Shown in pieces: positions 13,863 to 19,288 of a stretch of DNA of 23,461 nt; positions within the stretch are counted from its first letter, which is position 1; each line of letters begins with the position of its first letter. The notes under the pieces were generated by a model. The model searched no databases. It was not told where the DNA came from and saw only the letters and a program-made list of their open reading frames with translations. Source of the DNA: a virus; the IMG/VR virus record IMGVR_UViG_3300027754_000450, positions 1 to 23,461 of that record. One strand, 5' to 3'. A program made the translations under genes and the position numbers.

Positions 13863-15181
13863 AGTATTTATCTGTCTGTTCTGGCATTGAGGCAGCGTCC
13901 AAGGCTTGGGAGCCGATTGGATGGGAGCCAGTAGCGTTTTCAGAAATCGAACCATTCCCAGCCGCGGTGCTGAAGCACCATTGGCCGAAGGTTCAAAACC
14001 TAGGAGATATGACAAAATATGAGCAATGGAATATACAAAGCGGAACAATCGACCTTCTGGTCGGAGGAACACCCTGCCAATCATTCAGCGTCGCAGGATT
14101 GCGACAAGGGCTCAAAGACCCAAGGGGGAACCTCATGCTTACCTATCTTGCAATCGCTGAACGTTTCAAACCTCGATGGCTTGTCTGGGAAAACGTCCCC
14201 GGTGTGTTGTCATCTAACGGAGGAAAAGATTTTGGTTCCTTCCTCGGAGCGTTGGGGGAGTTGGGGTATGTCGACTGGGCGTACAGAGTCCTCGACGCTC
14301 AATGGTTCGGAGTGGCCCAAAGACGCAGACGTGTGTTCGTTGTCGCACATCTTGGAGAAGGGAGTCTTGCCGCAAAGGTTTTATTTGAGTCCGAAAGCGT
14401 GTGCAGGGATACTCCGCCGAGCCGAGAAACGAGGCAAGGAACTGCCCCCGATGTTGAAGCAGGCGTTGGAGGCGGTGAAGGAGTAGGTGCATTTAGAATG
14501 CAAGCGTTTGGGGAATACTCCAACGATGGAACGGTTGTCCTCTACGAAAACCATCCCAACGACAGCCGAGTAACTGGACCACACGATGTCGCACCTAGTT
14601 GCGTTTCACGATACGGAACGGGTGGTGGGAATTTGCAGTTGGTTCAGGAGGCGATTGCCTTTGAGCCTGGTATTGCAACGAGAGAAGGCAGCGAGGGCAG
14701 ATTTGTGAAAGAACTATCTCCGACATTGCGGAAGGAGATGGGAGATAATCAGGTGGCTGTCGCTTTTCCTATTGATACACAAAACATGACTGAAGGTCAT
14801 GCAAGCGGAGGTAAAGGACACGGGAATAATGGTGATCCTTCTTTCACGCTTACAAAAGGGCATAGTCACGCAGTCGCAGTCGATGTATACAACCAAGCAA
14901 TAGACGGAAATACGGCGGCTACTTTAACAAGCGCTTGCGGTGGTACTAACACAAGCGGCCCTAAAGCAATGCAATCAATGGCAGTACGCAGGCTCTCTCC
15001 AAGAGAATGTGAACGACTTCAAGGTTTCCCCGATGACCACACGCTAATCCCTTGGCGTAACAAGCCAGCGGATCAATGCCCAGATGGGCCACGCTACAAG
15101 GCGCTAGGTAATTCAATGGCCGTCCCGTGCATGGCTTGGATTGGAAAAAGGATTGACGCAGTAGAAAGGAATATGAAATGA
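13859..15181 (+). CDS. dcm: Dcm-type DNA (cytosine-5) methyltransferase
   Basis: 440 aa from the ATG at 13859 (AAGGAG upstream). All catalytic motifs are present: I (LSVCSGIEAAS, 4-14), IV (GGTPCQSFS with catalytic C73), VI (ENVPG, 111-115), VIII (QRRRRVF, 154-160), IX (RRLSPRECERLQGFPDD, 377-393) and X (YKALGNSM, 413-420). The enzyme moves a methyl group from S-adenosylmethionine to C5 of cytosine, probably to shield phage DNA from host restriction. The 215 residues between VIII and IX, where the target-recognition region lies, hold at least four loosely repeated units that end in VAF/IAF or similar. A long +1-frame ORF (14019-14486) overlaps its first half. Its stop overlaps the next ATG. 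Confidence 0.9.
   Translation: MKYLSVCSGIEAASKAWEPIGWEPVAFSEIEPFPAAVLKHHWPKVQNLGDMTKYEQWNIQSGTIDLLVGGTPCQSFSVAGLRQGLKDPRGNLMLTYLAIAERFKPRWLVWENVPGVLSSNGGKDFGSFLGALGELGYVDWAYRVLDAQWFGVAQRRRRVFVVAHLGEGSLAAKVLFESESVCRDTPPSRETRQGTAPDVEAGVGGGEGVGAFRMQAFGEYSNDGTVVLYENHPNDSRVTGPHDVAPSCVSRYGTGGGNLQLVQEAIAFEPGIATREGSEGRFVKELSPTLRKEMGDNQVAVAFPIDTQNMTEGHASGGKGHGNNGDPSFTLTKGHSHAVAVDVYNQAIDGNTAATLTSACGGTNTSGPKAMQSMAVRRLSPRECERLQGFPDDHTLIPWRNKPADQCPDGPRYKALGNSMAVPCMAWIGKRIDAVERNMK
14019..14486 (+). CDS. Protein-like ORF in the +1 frame inside dcm (possible overlapping gene)
   Basis: 155 aa entirely inside the methyltransferase gene. Unlike ordinary shadows it looks like a protein: an N-terminal polar region (SASQDCDKGSKTQGG), a central LNGSEWPKDADVCSLSHILEKG, and a strongly patterned C-terminus RFYLSPKACAGILRRAEKRGKELPPML. 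I recall this LSPKACAGILRRAEKRGKELP pattern as a recurrent phage protein annotated as hypothetical. The DNA is read in the dcm frame as the VAQRRRRVF...VLFESES region. AGGAGA lies 11 bases before the ATG, a slightly long spacing. It may be a genuine overlapping gene, or a frame that databases often predict because dcm is conserved. I cannot decide without selection tests. Confidence 0.45.
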   Translation: MSNGIYKAEQSTFWSEEHPANHSASQDCDKGSKTQGGTSCLPILQSLNVSNLDGLSGKTSPVCCHLTEEKILVPSSERWGSWGMSTGRTESSTLNGSEWPKDADVCSLSHILEKGVLPQRFYLSPKACAGILRRAEKRGKELPPMLKQALEAVKE

Positions 15182-15450
15182 AGTATTACGCTGAAGAGGA
15201 GGGTGAACTGACGTTCGAGCAGATGGTTCCGGGCAAATATTATCGGTCCGGGAACGACTACGGAATCTGCGAGATCAATGAGTACGCTACCAACAAGCCG
15301 AAGATCCTGACCTATCTCAATAGATGCGGGAGTTGTATAGGCGGGAACGTCCTGCTGTTCGAGGTCGACATGACCGACAGGCTTCTGGCAGTGCTGAAGG
15401 ATCGCAGGGACAAGACGATCGGGTTCATCGACGAGATGGGGACATGGTGA
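15178..15450 (+). CDS. Small hypothetical protein, 90 aa
   Basis: ATGA overlap with dcm. FEQMVPGKYYRSGNDYGICEINEYATNKPKILTYLNRCGSCIGGNVLLFEVDMTDRLLAVL looks like a small beta-barrel-type domain with three Cys, two of them in RCGSC. The codon use is GC-richer than in the genes before dcm. It ends in a 7-base overlap with the next gene. No family is recognised; coupling to dcm is the only functional hint. Confidence 0.55.
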   Translation: MKYYAEEEGELTFEQMVPGKYYRSGNDYGICEINEYATNKPKILTYLNRCGSCIGGNVLLFEVDMTDRLLAVLKDRRDKTIGFIDEMGTW

Positions 15451-15836
15451 GCGACAAGGAAGTCACAAAGCATAAGCTCCGATTCGGCGAGGAGTGGTAC
15501 ACGATTTGCGTCACCACAGACGATTGGTGGTTGGAGGATGGTCCTTCAGATATGTCAGAGAAAATGATGAGGGCCGGCGAGGAGTTTGCCCTAGAGAATG
15601 GGATGCTCCCGCCGAAGGTCCTATGTGCTGAGTGCCGCAAAGGAATCTATGTTGATGTAGTTGATGACTATCTCATATCTGGGGTAATCATTAGGAACTT
15701 GGATATGAATAGATGCCCTAGCTGTAGGCACACAACGTTGCCATGGGCATCCGTAGAGAGAGTTGACAAGGCATTGGAGGAAGCGAGGAAGGCTGCCAAA
15801 GATTTAAATGGAGGGAAGAATGAACCAATCAATTGA
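15444..15836 (+). CDS. Hypothetical protein with a likely zinc-binding CxxC...CxxC pair
   Basis: 130 aa from the ATG at 15444, with a GTG one codon later as an alternative; the longer open frame from 15324 is out-of-frame noise inside the upstream gene. CAEC (61-64) and CPSC (91-94) are 26 residues apart and would form a zinc-ribbon-like site. The N-terminal part (EEWYTICVTTDDWWLEDG) is beta-rich and acidic; the C-terminus is helical (VDKALEEARKAAKDL). Possible roles are nucleic-acid or protein binding. No family is recognised. Confidence 0.55.
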   Translation: MVSDKEVTKHKLRFGEEWYTICVTTDDWWLEDGPSDMSEKMMRAGEEFALENGMLPPKVLCAECRKGIYVDVVDDYLISGVIIRNLDMNRCPSCRHTTLPWASVERVDKALEEARKAAKDLNGGKNEPIN

Positions 15837-16017
15837 ATGCCCTCACTGCCGCGGAGAGGTCCCGGTGGCGTTATTCGCGTCCAGGATTGGTAAGGTGAGG
15901 TCGGAGGCTAAGGCCAAGGCATCGATCGCTAATGGTAAGAAGGGTGGGGCGCCTAAAGGGAACAGGAATTGGGCCGGGAAAGAGCTCCAGGTGGTTGGTT
16001 TTAGTGCTCAAAACTAG
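15820..16017 (+). CDS. Small zinc-knuckle protein with a KGGxPKGN motif
   Basis: 65 aa from the ATG at 15820, which has GGAGG 7 bases upstream; an in-frame ATG at 15808 would add four residues. ECPHC (6-10) gives one CxxC, followed by a basic helix (SEAKAKASIANGKKGGAPKGNRN). The S-EAKAxAS-xNGKKGGxPKxN pattern is frequent in small phage DNA-binding or replication-linked proteins. It overlaps the preceding gene by 17 bases and is the last gene before the non-coding repeat region. Confidence 0.6.
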   Translation: MNQSIECPHCRGEVPVALFASRIGKVRSEAKAKASIANGKKGGAPKGNRNWAGKELQVVGFSAQN

Positions 16018-16037
16018 GCTAAAACAGCCATTTCGGG

Positions 16038-16068
16038 CTACTCTGTTAAACTCGGGTTCTACTCTGTT
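16038..16068 (+). repeat. 10-base direct repeat CTACTCTGTT, two copies 21 bases apart
   Basis: CTACTCTGTT occurs at 16038-16047 and 16059-16068. The start-to-start distance of 21 bases is two helical turns, so a protein could bind both copies on one face of the DNA. This is a typical operator or iteron spacing. The second copy is part of the left arm of the 13-bp inverted repeat. Confidence 0.6.
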
Positions 16069-16110
16069 TCACCATTTCGATCCCCTTATATATACAGAAT
16101 GGTGAAACAG
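16064..16110 (+). repeat. 13-bp perfect inverted repeat with AT-rich loop
   Basis: CTGTTTCACCATT (16064-16076) is the exact reverse complement of AATGGTGAAACAG (16098-16110), with a 21-base spacer containing TTATATATA. As DNA it could be a dimer-protein operator flanking a melting-prone core; as RNA it makes a long stem. It is not followed by a T-run, so a simple terminator is less likely. Confidence 0.7.
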
Positions 16111-16190
16111 CCCCCTGTTAGAGCGGGGGACTAAAGTCCCCCCGCTTCGCTGCGCTAGCGGTACCGCTCCAACCGCGGGGGCTTTTCAGG
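16111..16190 (+). terminator. Nested G/C hairpins ending in a short T-run; possible terminator/attenuator
   Basis: Four runs can pair in more than one way: C5 (16111-16115), GCGGGGG (16123-16129), the C6 run with GC (16138-16145) and GCGGGGG (16175-16181). GCGGGGGACT pairs with AGTCCCCCCGC next to it (one bulged C). Instead, CCCCCGC (16139-16145) can pair with GCGGGGG at 16175-16181, enclosing the palindrome AGCGGTACCGCT (16157-16168) and followed by CTTTTC. The two folds exclude each other, as in attenuators. The T-run is short (four T), so strength as an intrinsic terminator is doubtful. Confidence 0.5.
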
Positions 16191-16318
16191 TTTACCATAT
16201 GCCTTTTTAATTCTTACCAGAAAGAATAGGCGAAACAGTAAAGACTTGCGCGTCGGCCTGGATGCAATACGTTGACTCAAGCCAGTTCTTATGGGGTGGG
16301 TTGGGGAATTGGTTGCGA

Positions 16319-16373
16319 CCCGGGAGGGGTGAAAGTGGTTCCCGGGCGCGGGGTTTTCTGACTACCGGGAGGG
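16319..16373 (+). promoter_or_regulatory. Alternative hairpins that can expose or hide the ribosome binding site of the first late gene
   Basis: TCCCGGG (16340-16346) can pair with CCCGGGA upstream (16319-16325; 7 bp, 14-base loop). It can also pair, as TCCCGG, with CCGGGA (16365-16370), which contains the start of the GGGAGGG ribosome binding site of the gene at 16380. The same CCGGGAGGG sequence occurs in both places (16320-16328 and 16365-16373). This is the layout of a translation switch. Only base pairing is seen; no ligand or regulator is known. Confidence 0.45.
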
Positions 16374-16379
16374 TTGCAT

Positions 16380-16577
16380 GTGGCAGACGAAGCTAAAATT
16401 AAATCGATCATCGCTGAGAACGTTAAGCTCAAGTCAGCATGCTCATCGTTCTGGAAGTTGCTTACCAATTGCAACAGGAAGTGCAGTGACGAAGTTGGGG
16501 AGACGCTAGTTAATGAATGCATCTGGAAACTCCAGCGACTTGCCAATTACTACGAGTCCAAAGGATCTAGTCTCTGA
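16380..16577 (+). CDS. Small hypothetical protein before the small terminase
   Basis: 65 aa from a GTG at 16380, with GGGAGGG at good distance; a TTG at 16374 is possible, and an ATG at 16378 opens a different, less protein-like frame. ADEAKIKSIIAENVKLKSACSSFWKLLTNCNRKCSDEVGETLVNECIWKLQRLANYY is helical with four Cys. No family is recognised. It overlaps the next gene by 65 bases. The leader can fold to hide its ribosome binding site. Confidence 0.5.
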   Translation: MADEAKIKSIIAENVKLKSACSSFWKLLTNCNRKCSDEVGETLVNECIWKLQRLANYYESKGSSL

Positions 16578-17175
16578 TCCGGTCCCGGCCATAGTGCCGA
16601 GGCAAAAGAAGCGCAGGATGAAGCTGCGCGTTCCTGAGAAGAAGATCGAGAAGGTGGATGAGAAGCGCCTGGACAAAGAGCGCAGGCTCATGAATGAAGT
16701 TCCGAACTACATCCCGGACGTTGTCATTGGCGTTAAGGGATTCCCAAAGATTACCGACGAGCATCTGGTAATTGTTGAGACCGCACTCAGCAAAGGATTC
16801 CCATATGCGATGATTGCCGACCTATTAGGTATCGCAAAGTCCACGCTATCAGCATTCCTATCCGCCAGGCCCCACATCACCGAACGCTTAAAAAAAGCAG
16901 AGTCGCTCCACATCACGCGCGCTCTGGAAGTCATTGACAGAGCGGCAGAAAAGGGGACTTGGCAAGCGGCCGCATGGCGCATCGAGCGCAGGGCCCAGGA
17001 GCATTTCGGTCAGCAGTCCCGGGTCCAGGTTGGAGGAGCAGTGGCGAACGTGCATTTTACCGCGGCCGACGCGGCACTCCTGGTCAACGCGAACAAAATT
17101 AAGTATGCGGGGAAGTCGCAAACGAAGACCACTTCCGAGCCGAATTCAGTACAAGACTCATTGTGCGACAAATGA
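16513..17175 (+). CDS. Putative terminase small subunit (HTH protein)
   Basis: 220 aa. Residues 30-60 are strongly basic (RQKKRRMKLRV...DKERRL). Residues 94-117 (KGFPYAMIADLLGIAKSTLSAFLS) form a helix-turn-helix. It is followed by LKKAESLHITRALEVIDRAAEKGTWQAAAWRIERRAQEHFGQ, a pattern typical of small terminases and related HTH packaging proteins (the WxAAAWxxERRxxExFG segment). This protein should recognise the packaging site and load the large subunit, encoded 33 bases downstream. The start lies inside the preceding gene. The C-terminus is low-complexity. It could instead be another phage HTH protein, but position favours terminase. Confidence 0.65.
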   Translation: MNASGNSSDLPITTSPKDLVSDPVPAIVPRQKKRRMKLRVPEKKIEKVDEKRLDKERRLMNEVPNYIPDVVIGVKGFPKITDEHLVIVETALSKGFPYAMIADLLGIAKSTLSAFLSARPHITERLKKAESLHITRALEVIDRAAEKGTWQAAAWRIERRAQEHFGQQSRVQVGGAVANVHFTAADAALLVNANKIKYAGKSQTKTTSEPNSVQDSLCDK

Positions 17176-17208
17176 AACGACCAATATTAGAATTATATTA
17201 CATGGGGT

Positions 17209-18768
17209 TTGGGAGTCAATAAAATTGTGGAGACGACGCCCCAAACAATCGTGACCCCCCACGACACCCCCCCCGGGGGGCCCCCCACACGCGCGCGCGG
17301 GCGCGCGACCCCCCTCAGAAATTCGGCTAGAAATAAAAAGGGGTCATCGAAACCCGGCCCGGCATCGAAGGTTGACGAACAAGCTACCCCGGCAGGATTC
17401 GCGGAGGGTGTACTCAGGTTAAATCTATACCCCTGGCAAAAAGAGGTCATGAATAACCTGGCCCCGATCTATAGCCGGGTAGCGCTGGTGGCTGCGAACG
17501 GTTCCGGCAAGACGTCAAATGTCATCGCCCCGGCCCTAGTCTGGCACATGGTATGCTTTGAGGAGTCTTTGTCGGTCGTTACCGCGTCAGTCTATCGCCA
17601 GGTCGAATCTGTGCTCTGGCCTGCGATTAAAGCCCTTCTAAGGCCCTTTGGCGACATGGTTGAGGTCACCAGTGGGGAAATCCGCTTCAAGCATGCCTCG
17701 GGGCGTATAAGCCGAATTTTGGGGTTTACAGCAGGCAATGACAACGAGTCAGCAGGCCGGGCGGAAGGTTTTCACGCTGCGAACCATGAAACTGCTCCAC
17801 TCATGTATGTTGTAGACGAAGCCAAGACCGTCCAGGACCCGATCTACGTTTCAGTGTTTCGATGCCAACCAACCCGCCTCCTGGTCGCCAGTTCGCCAGG
17901 GGCCCCAGTGGGTCAGTTCTACCGATGTTTTACAAAGGAAGCAGATCTGTGGAAAAAGACCAGGGCAACTGCTTGGGACTGTCCGCACATCAGTCCGCTA
18001 TACATTTCAGAGATCCAGCAACGTTATGGGGTCAACAGTCCGTTCACTCAGTCCATGCTCAAGGCGGAATTCATGGACCTTGGCGAGGAGCGCCTGGTCG
18101 TGAGCCTGGGTAGCTACGACAACTGCGTAAACAACCCACCTGTCCCTAATGGGACGGATAGGACGGCTGGCATCGACTTTTCCGCGGGTGGCGACGAGAA
18201 CGTGATCGCAATCCGGGAAGGGAACCGAATCCTCCCACTGATCACATGGCGCGAAAGGGATACGATGGCAACGGTCGGGCGGATCATCATGGAACTAAAG
18301 AAAGCCGGGGTTAAGCCGGAGCAAGTATTCGCCGACGCCGGGGGCTTGGGTCTACCAATGTGCGACGCACTGAACGAAGCCGGGTGGACCGTGAACCGGG
18401 TAAACTTTGGTGGCAACGCCAGGGACAGCGACGCCTACCAGAACAGGGGTTCGGAAATGTGGCACAGGCTGGCCCGGAAGATCGAAACTTGCGACATCAT
18501 CCTGCCCGAAGACGATATTCTTAAAAGCCAGCTAGTAACCAGGAGGGCCCAAGCAACGTCCCGCGGGAAGCTGGGCTTGGAGTCGAAAGACGCAATGCGG
18601 TCCCGCGGAGTGGCGTCTCCGGACAGGGCCGACGCGGTTGTTATGGCATGCGACAACGCGGGGCTTGACTACGACTTGACAATGGCATACACGCGTCCAT
18701 CTTTGCTTGAACTAATGAAACAGGCGTCCGCGGACACTGAAATGTCCGGTTGGGATGCCGGGGGATAA
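17209..18768 (+). CDS. Terminase large subunit
   Basis: 519 aa from a TTG at 17209; a GTG at 17227 with GGGAG upstream is an alternative, and the true start is unsure. The ATPase has Walker A AANGSGKT (95-102) and Walker B LMYVVDEAK (198-206, D203/E204), plus SSPG (228-231) as the coupling motif. The nuclease domain has D323 (GIDFSAGGDE), D376 (FADAGGLG) and D472/D475 (SPDRADAV), the RNase-H-like metal triad. It drives DNA into the prohead and cuts it. Residues 10-60 are disordered (Pro/Gly/Arg) and are encoded by an extreme C/G tract (17254-17314). The next gene follows after 15 bases. Confidence 0.9.
   Translation: MGVNKIVETTPQTIVTPHDTPPGGPPTRARGRATPLRNSARNKKGSSKPGPASKVDEQATPAGFAEGVLRLNLYPWQKEVMNNLAPIYSRVALVAANGSGKTSNVIAPALVWHMVCFEESLSVVTASVYRQVESVLWPAIKALLRPFGDMVEVTSGEIRFKHASGRISRILGFTAGNDNESAGRAEGFHAANHETAPLMYVVDEAKTVQDPIYVSVFRCQPTRLLVASSPGAPVGQFYRCFTKEADLWKKTRATAWDCPHISPLYISEIQQRYGVNSPFTQSMLKAEFMDLGEERLVVSLGSYDNCVNNPPVPNGTDRTAGIDFSAGGDENVIAIREGNRILPLITWRERDTMATVGRIIMELKKAGVKPEQVFADAGGLGLPMCDALNEAGWTVNRVNFGGNARDSDAYQNRGSEMWHRLARKIETCDIILPEDDILKSQLVTRRAQATSRGKLGLESKDAMRSRGVASPDRADAVVMACDNAGLDYDLTMAYTRPSLLELMKQASADTEMSGWDAGG
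17254..17314 (+). repeat. Extreme C/G tract with palindromic G6C6 and alternating CG run
   Basis: Within the first 35 codons of the terminase gene are C6, C8-G6-C6 (17267-17286, palindromic at both junctions), ACACGCGCGCGCG (17287-17299) and GCGCGCG (17301-17307), then another C6. It is almost pure G+C in a genome of about 53% GC. Alternating purine-pyrimidine CG is the classic Z-DNA-prone sequence, and the G/C palindromes would make very stable hairpins. The protein segment is a disordered Pro/Gly/Arg linker, so the DNA or RNA structure may be what is selected. Confidence 0.75.
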
Positions 18769-18783
18769 AAGGGGGAATAAAAC

Positions 18784-18945
18784 ATGAACTGGAAAACAAC
18801 TGCAACTGGAGTTTTGTCAATCGTAGTAGCCGTCGCTGGAGCAGCGGTGGAATTTTTGAAGACAGGCAAAGTGCCTGAGCTCGGAACACTCATCGCCGCG
18901 ATCATTGCCGGAATCGGACTGATCAAGGCCGCCGACGCCAAATAA
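18784..18945 (+). CDS. Small holin-like membrane protein
   Basis: 53 aa. Two hydrophobic segments (residues 7-25 and 35-49) are separated by a short polar loop (KTGKVPE), ending KAADAK. The pattern MNWKTTATGVLSIVVAVAGAA...GTLIAAIIAGIGLIKAADAK is familiar from many phages, where it is called a putative holin or membrane protein. GGGGGAA precedes the ATG by 7 bases, a weak SD. It sits directly before the spanin-like pair, supporting a lysis role: forming holes that release the lysozyme-like enzyme. Its small size would fit a pinholin or class-II-like topology. Confidence 0.65.
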   Translation: MNWKTTATGVLSIVVAVAGAAVEFLKTGKVPELGTLIAAIIAGIGLIKAADAK

Positions 18946-18951
18946 GATTTT

Positions 18952-19176
18952 GTGTTTTCGTGGATCGGCGCACTCATCGAATTGCTCAAGGCAATTGCAG
19001 GATTGTTCCCCGGGGAACGTGAGCGCAATGAGTCTGCAGCCAGAAAAGAATGGTCTGACACTCGCAATCGCATCGACGCTTCTTTTGGTGGTAACGCTTG
19101 GTGGATGCGCAACCGTAAGTCCGGTGGTGAGGACGTCGGGGAACGCGGACAGACTGATCAACGACCCAAGGTTTGA
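18952..19176 (+). CDS. Small N-terminally anchored protein, possible inner-membrane spanin
   Basis: 74 aa from a GTG (no ATG is available) 6 bases after the holin-like gene. Residues 2-19 (FSWIGALIELLKAIAGLF) could be a membrane anchor; the rest is polar (GERERNESAARKEWSDTRNRIDASFGG). The gene is overlapped by a lipoprotein gene in another frame, as in Rz/Rz1-type pairs. At 74 aa it is shorter than typical Rz proteins and lacks a long coiled coil, so the spanin role is uncertain. Confidence 0.45.
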   Translation: MFSWIGALIELLKAIAGLFPGERERNESAARKEWSDTRNRIDASFGGNAWWMRNRKSGGEDVGERGQTDQRPKV

Positions 19177-19288
19177 CGAGGTCACAAGGTCAACACCTAA
19201 CGTTCAATCCTGGGCATACGACGCAGTACACACAATAAACGATTTAGAATACGAAGTAAGGTCAAGGAACAATGGAACCAATAAATAA
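19028..19288 (+). CDS. Lipoprotein, possible outer-membrane spanin (Rz1-like)
   Basis: 86 aa from the ATG at 19028. Residues 9-26 form a hydrophobic signal sequence ending in the lipobox L24-G-G-C27, so the mature protein is a lipid-anchored polypeptide (CATVSPVVRTSG...). It overlaps the anchored protein upstream by 149 bases in a different frame and the portal gene by 17 bases. The embedded position, the lipobox and the lysis neighbourhood match Rz1-type o-spanins, which span the periplasm with Rz and disrupt the outer membrane. It lacks the usual Pro-rich segment, but the lipobox is clear. Confidence 0.6.
   Translation: MSLQPEKNGLTLAIASTLLLVVTLGGCATVSPVVRTSGNADRLINDPRFDEVTRSTPNVQSWAYDAVHTINDLEYEVRSRNNGTNK

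Larger units (their letters stand above)
16018..16379 (+). promoter_or_regulatory. Repeat-rich non-coding region between early and late modules
   Basis: 362 bases with no credible ORF, the longest gap in the window. It contains six CTGTT/AACAG copies (16023, 16043, 16064, 16106, 16115, 16234), a 10-base direct repeat, a 13-bp perfect inverted repeat around an AT-rich loop, and two sets of alternative G/C-rich hairpins. A TTGACT at 16272 is a -35 candidate without a clear -10. It lies exactly between the replication/methylation genes and the terminase genes. A late promoter with an attenuator, a terminator, or a replication or packaging signal would all fit. Part or all may be transcribed as the leader of the late operon. 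Confidence 0.6.

Noticed and set aside
14214-14584. Minus-strand ORFs of 67-92 codons opposite dcm
   Set aside because: Antisense shadows without start signals or recognisable sequence; only the +1 frame ORF at 14019-14486 stands out.
16018-16379. tRNA or CRISPR array in the repeat-rich gap
   Set aside because: No cloverleaf or T-loop sequence (GTTCRA type), and the repeats are too short and unevenly spaced for CRISPR.
16378-16509. ATG at 16378 as the start of the first late gene
   Set aside because: This frame gives a Ser/Arg-rich 43-aa peptide, whereas the overlapping GTG frame at 16380 gives a well-formed helical protein.
17193-17450. Minus-strand 85-codon ORF through the C/G tract
   Set aside because: Kept open by the unusual base composition; low complexity and no start signal.
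18669-19185. Minus-strand ORFs of 122 and 147 codons opposite the holin/spanin genes
   Set aside because: Compositionally biased (Ser/Pro/Ala) shadows of the lysis genes; the plus frames have membrane segments and a lipobox.
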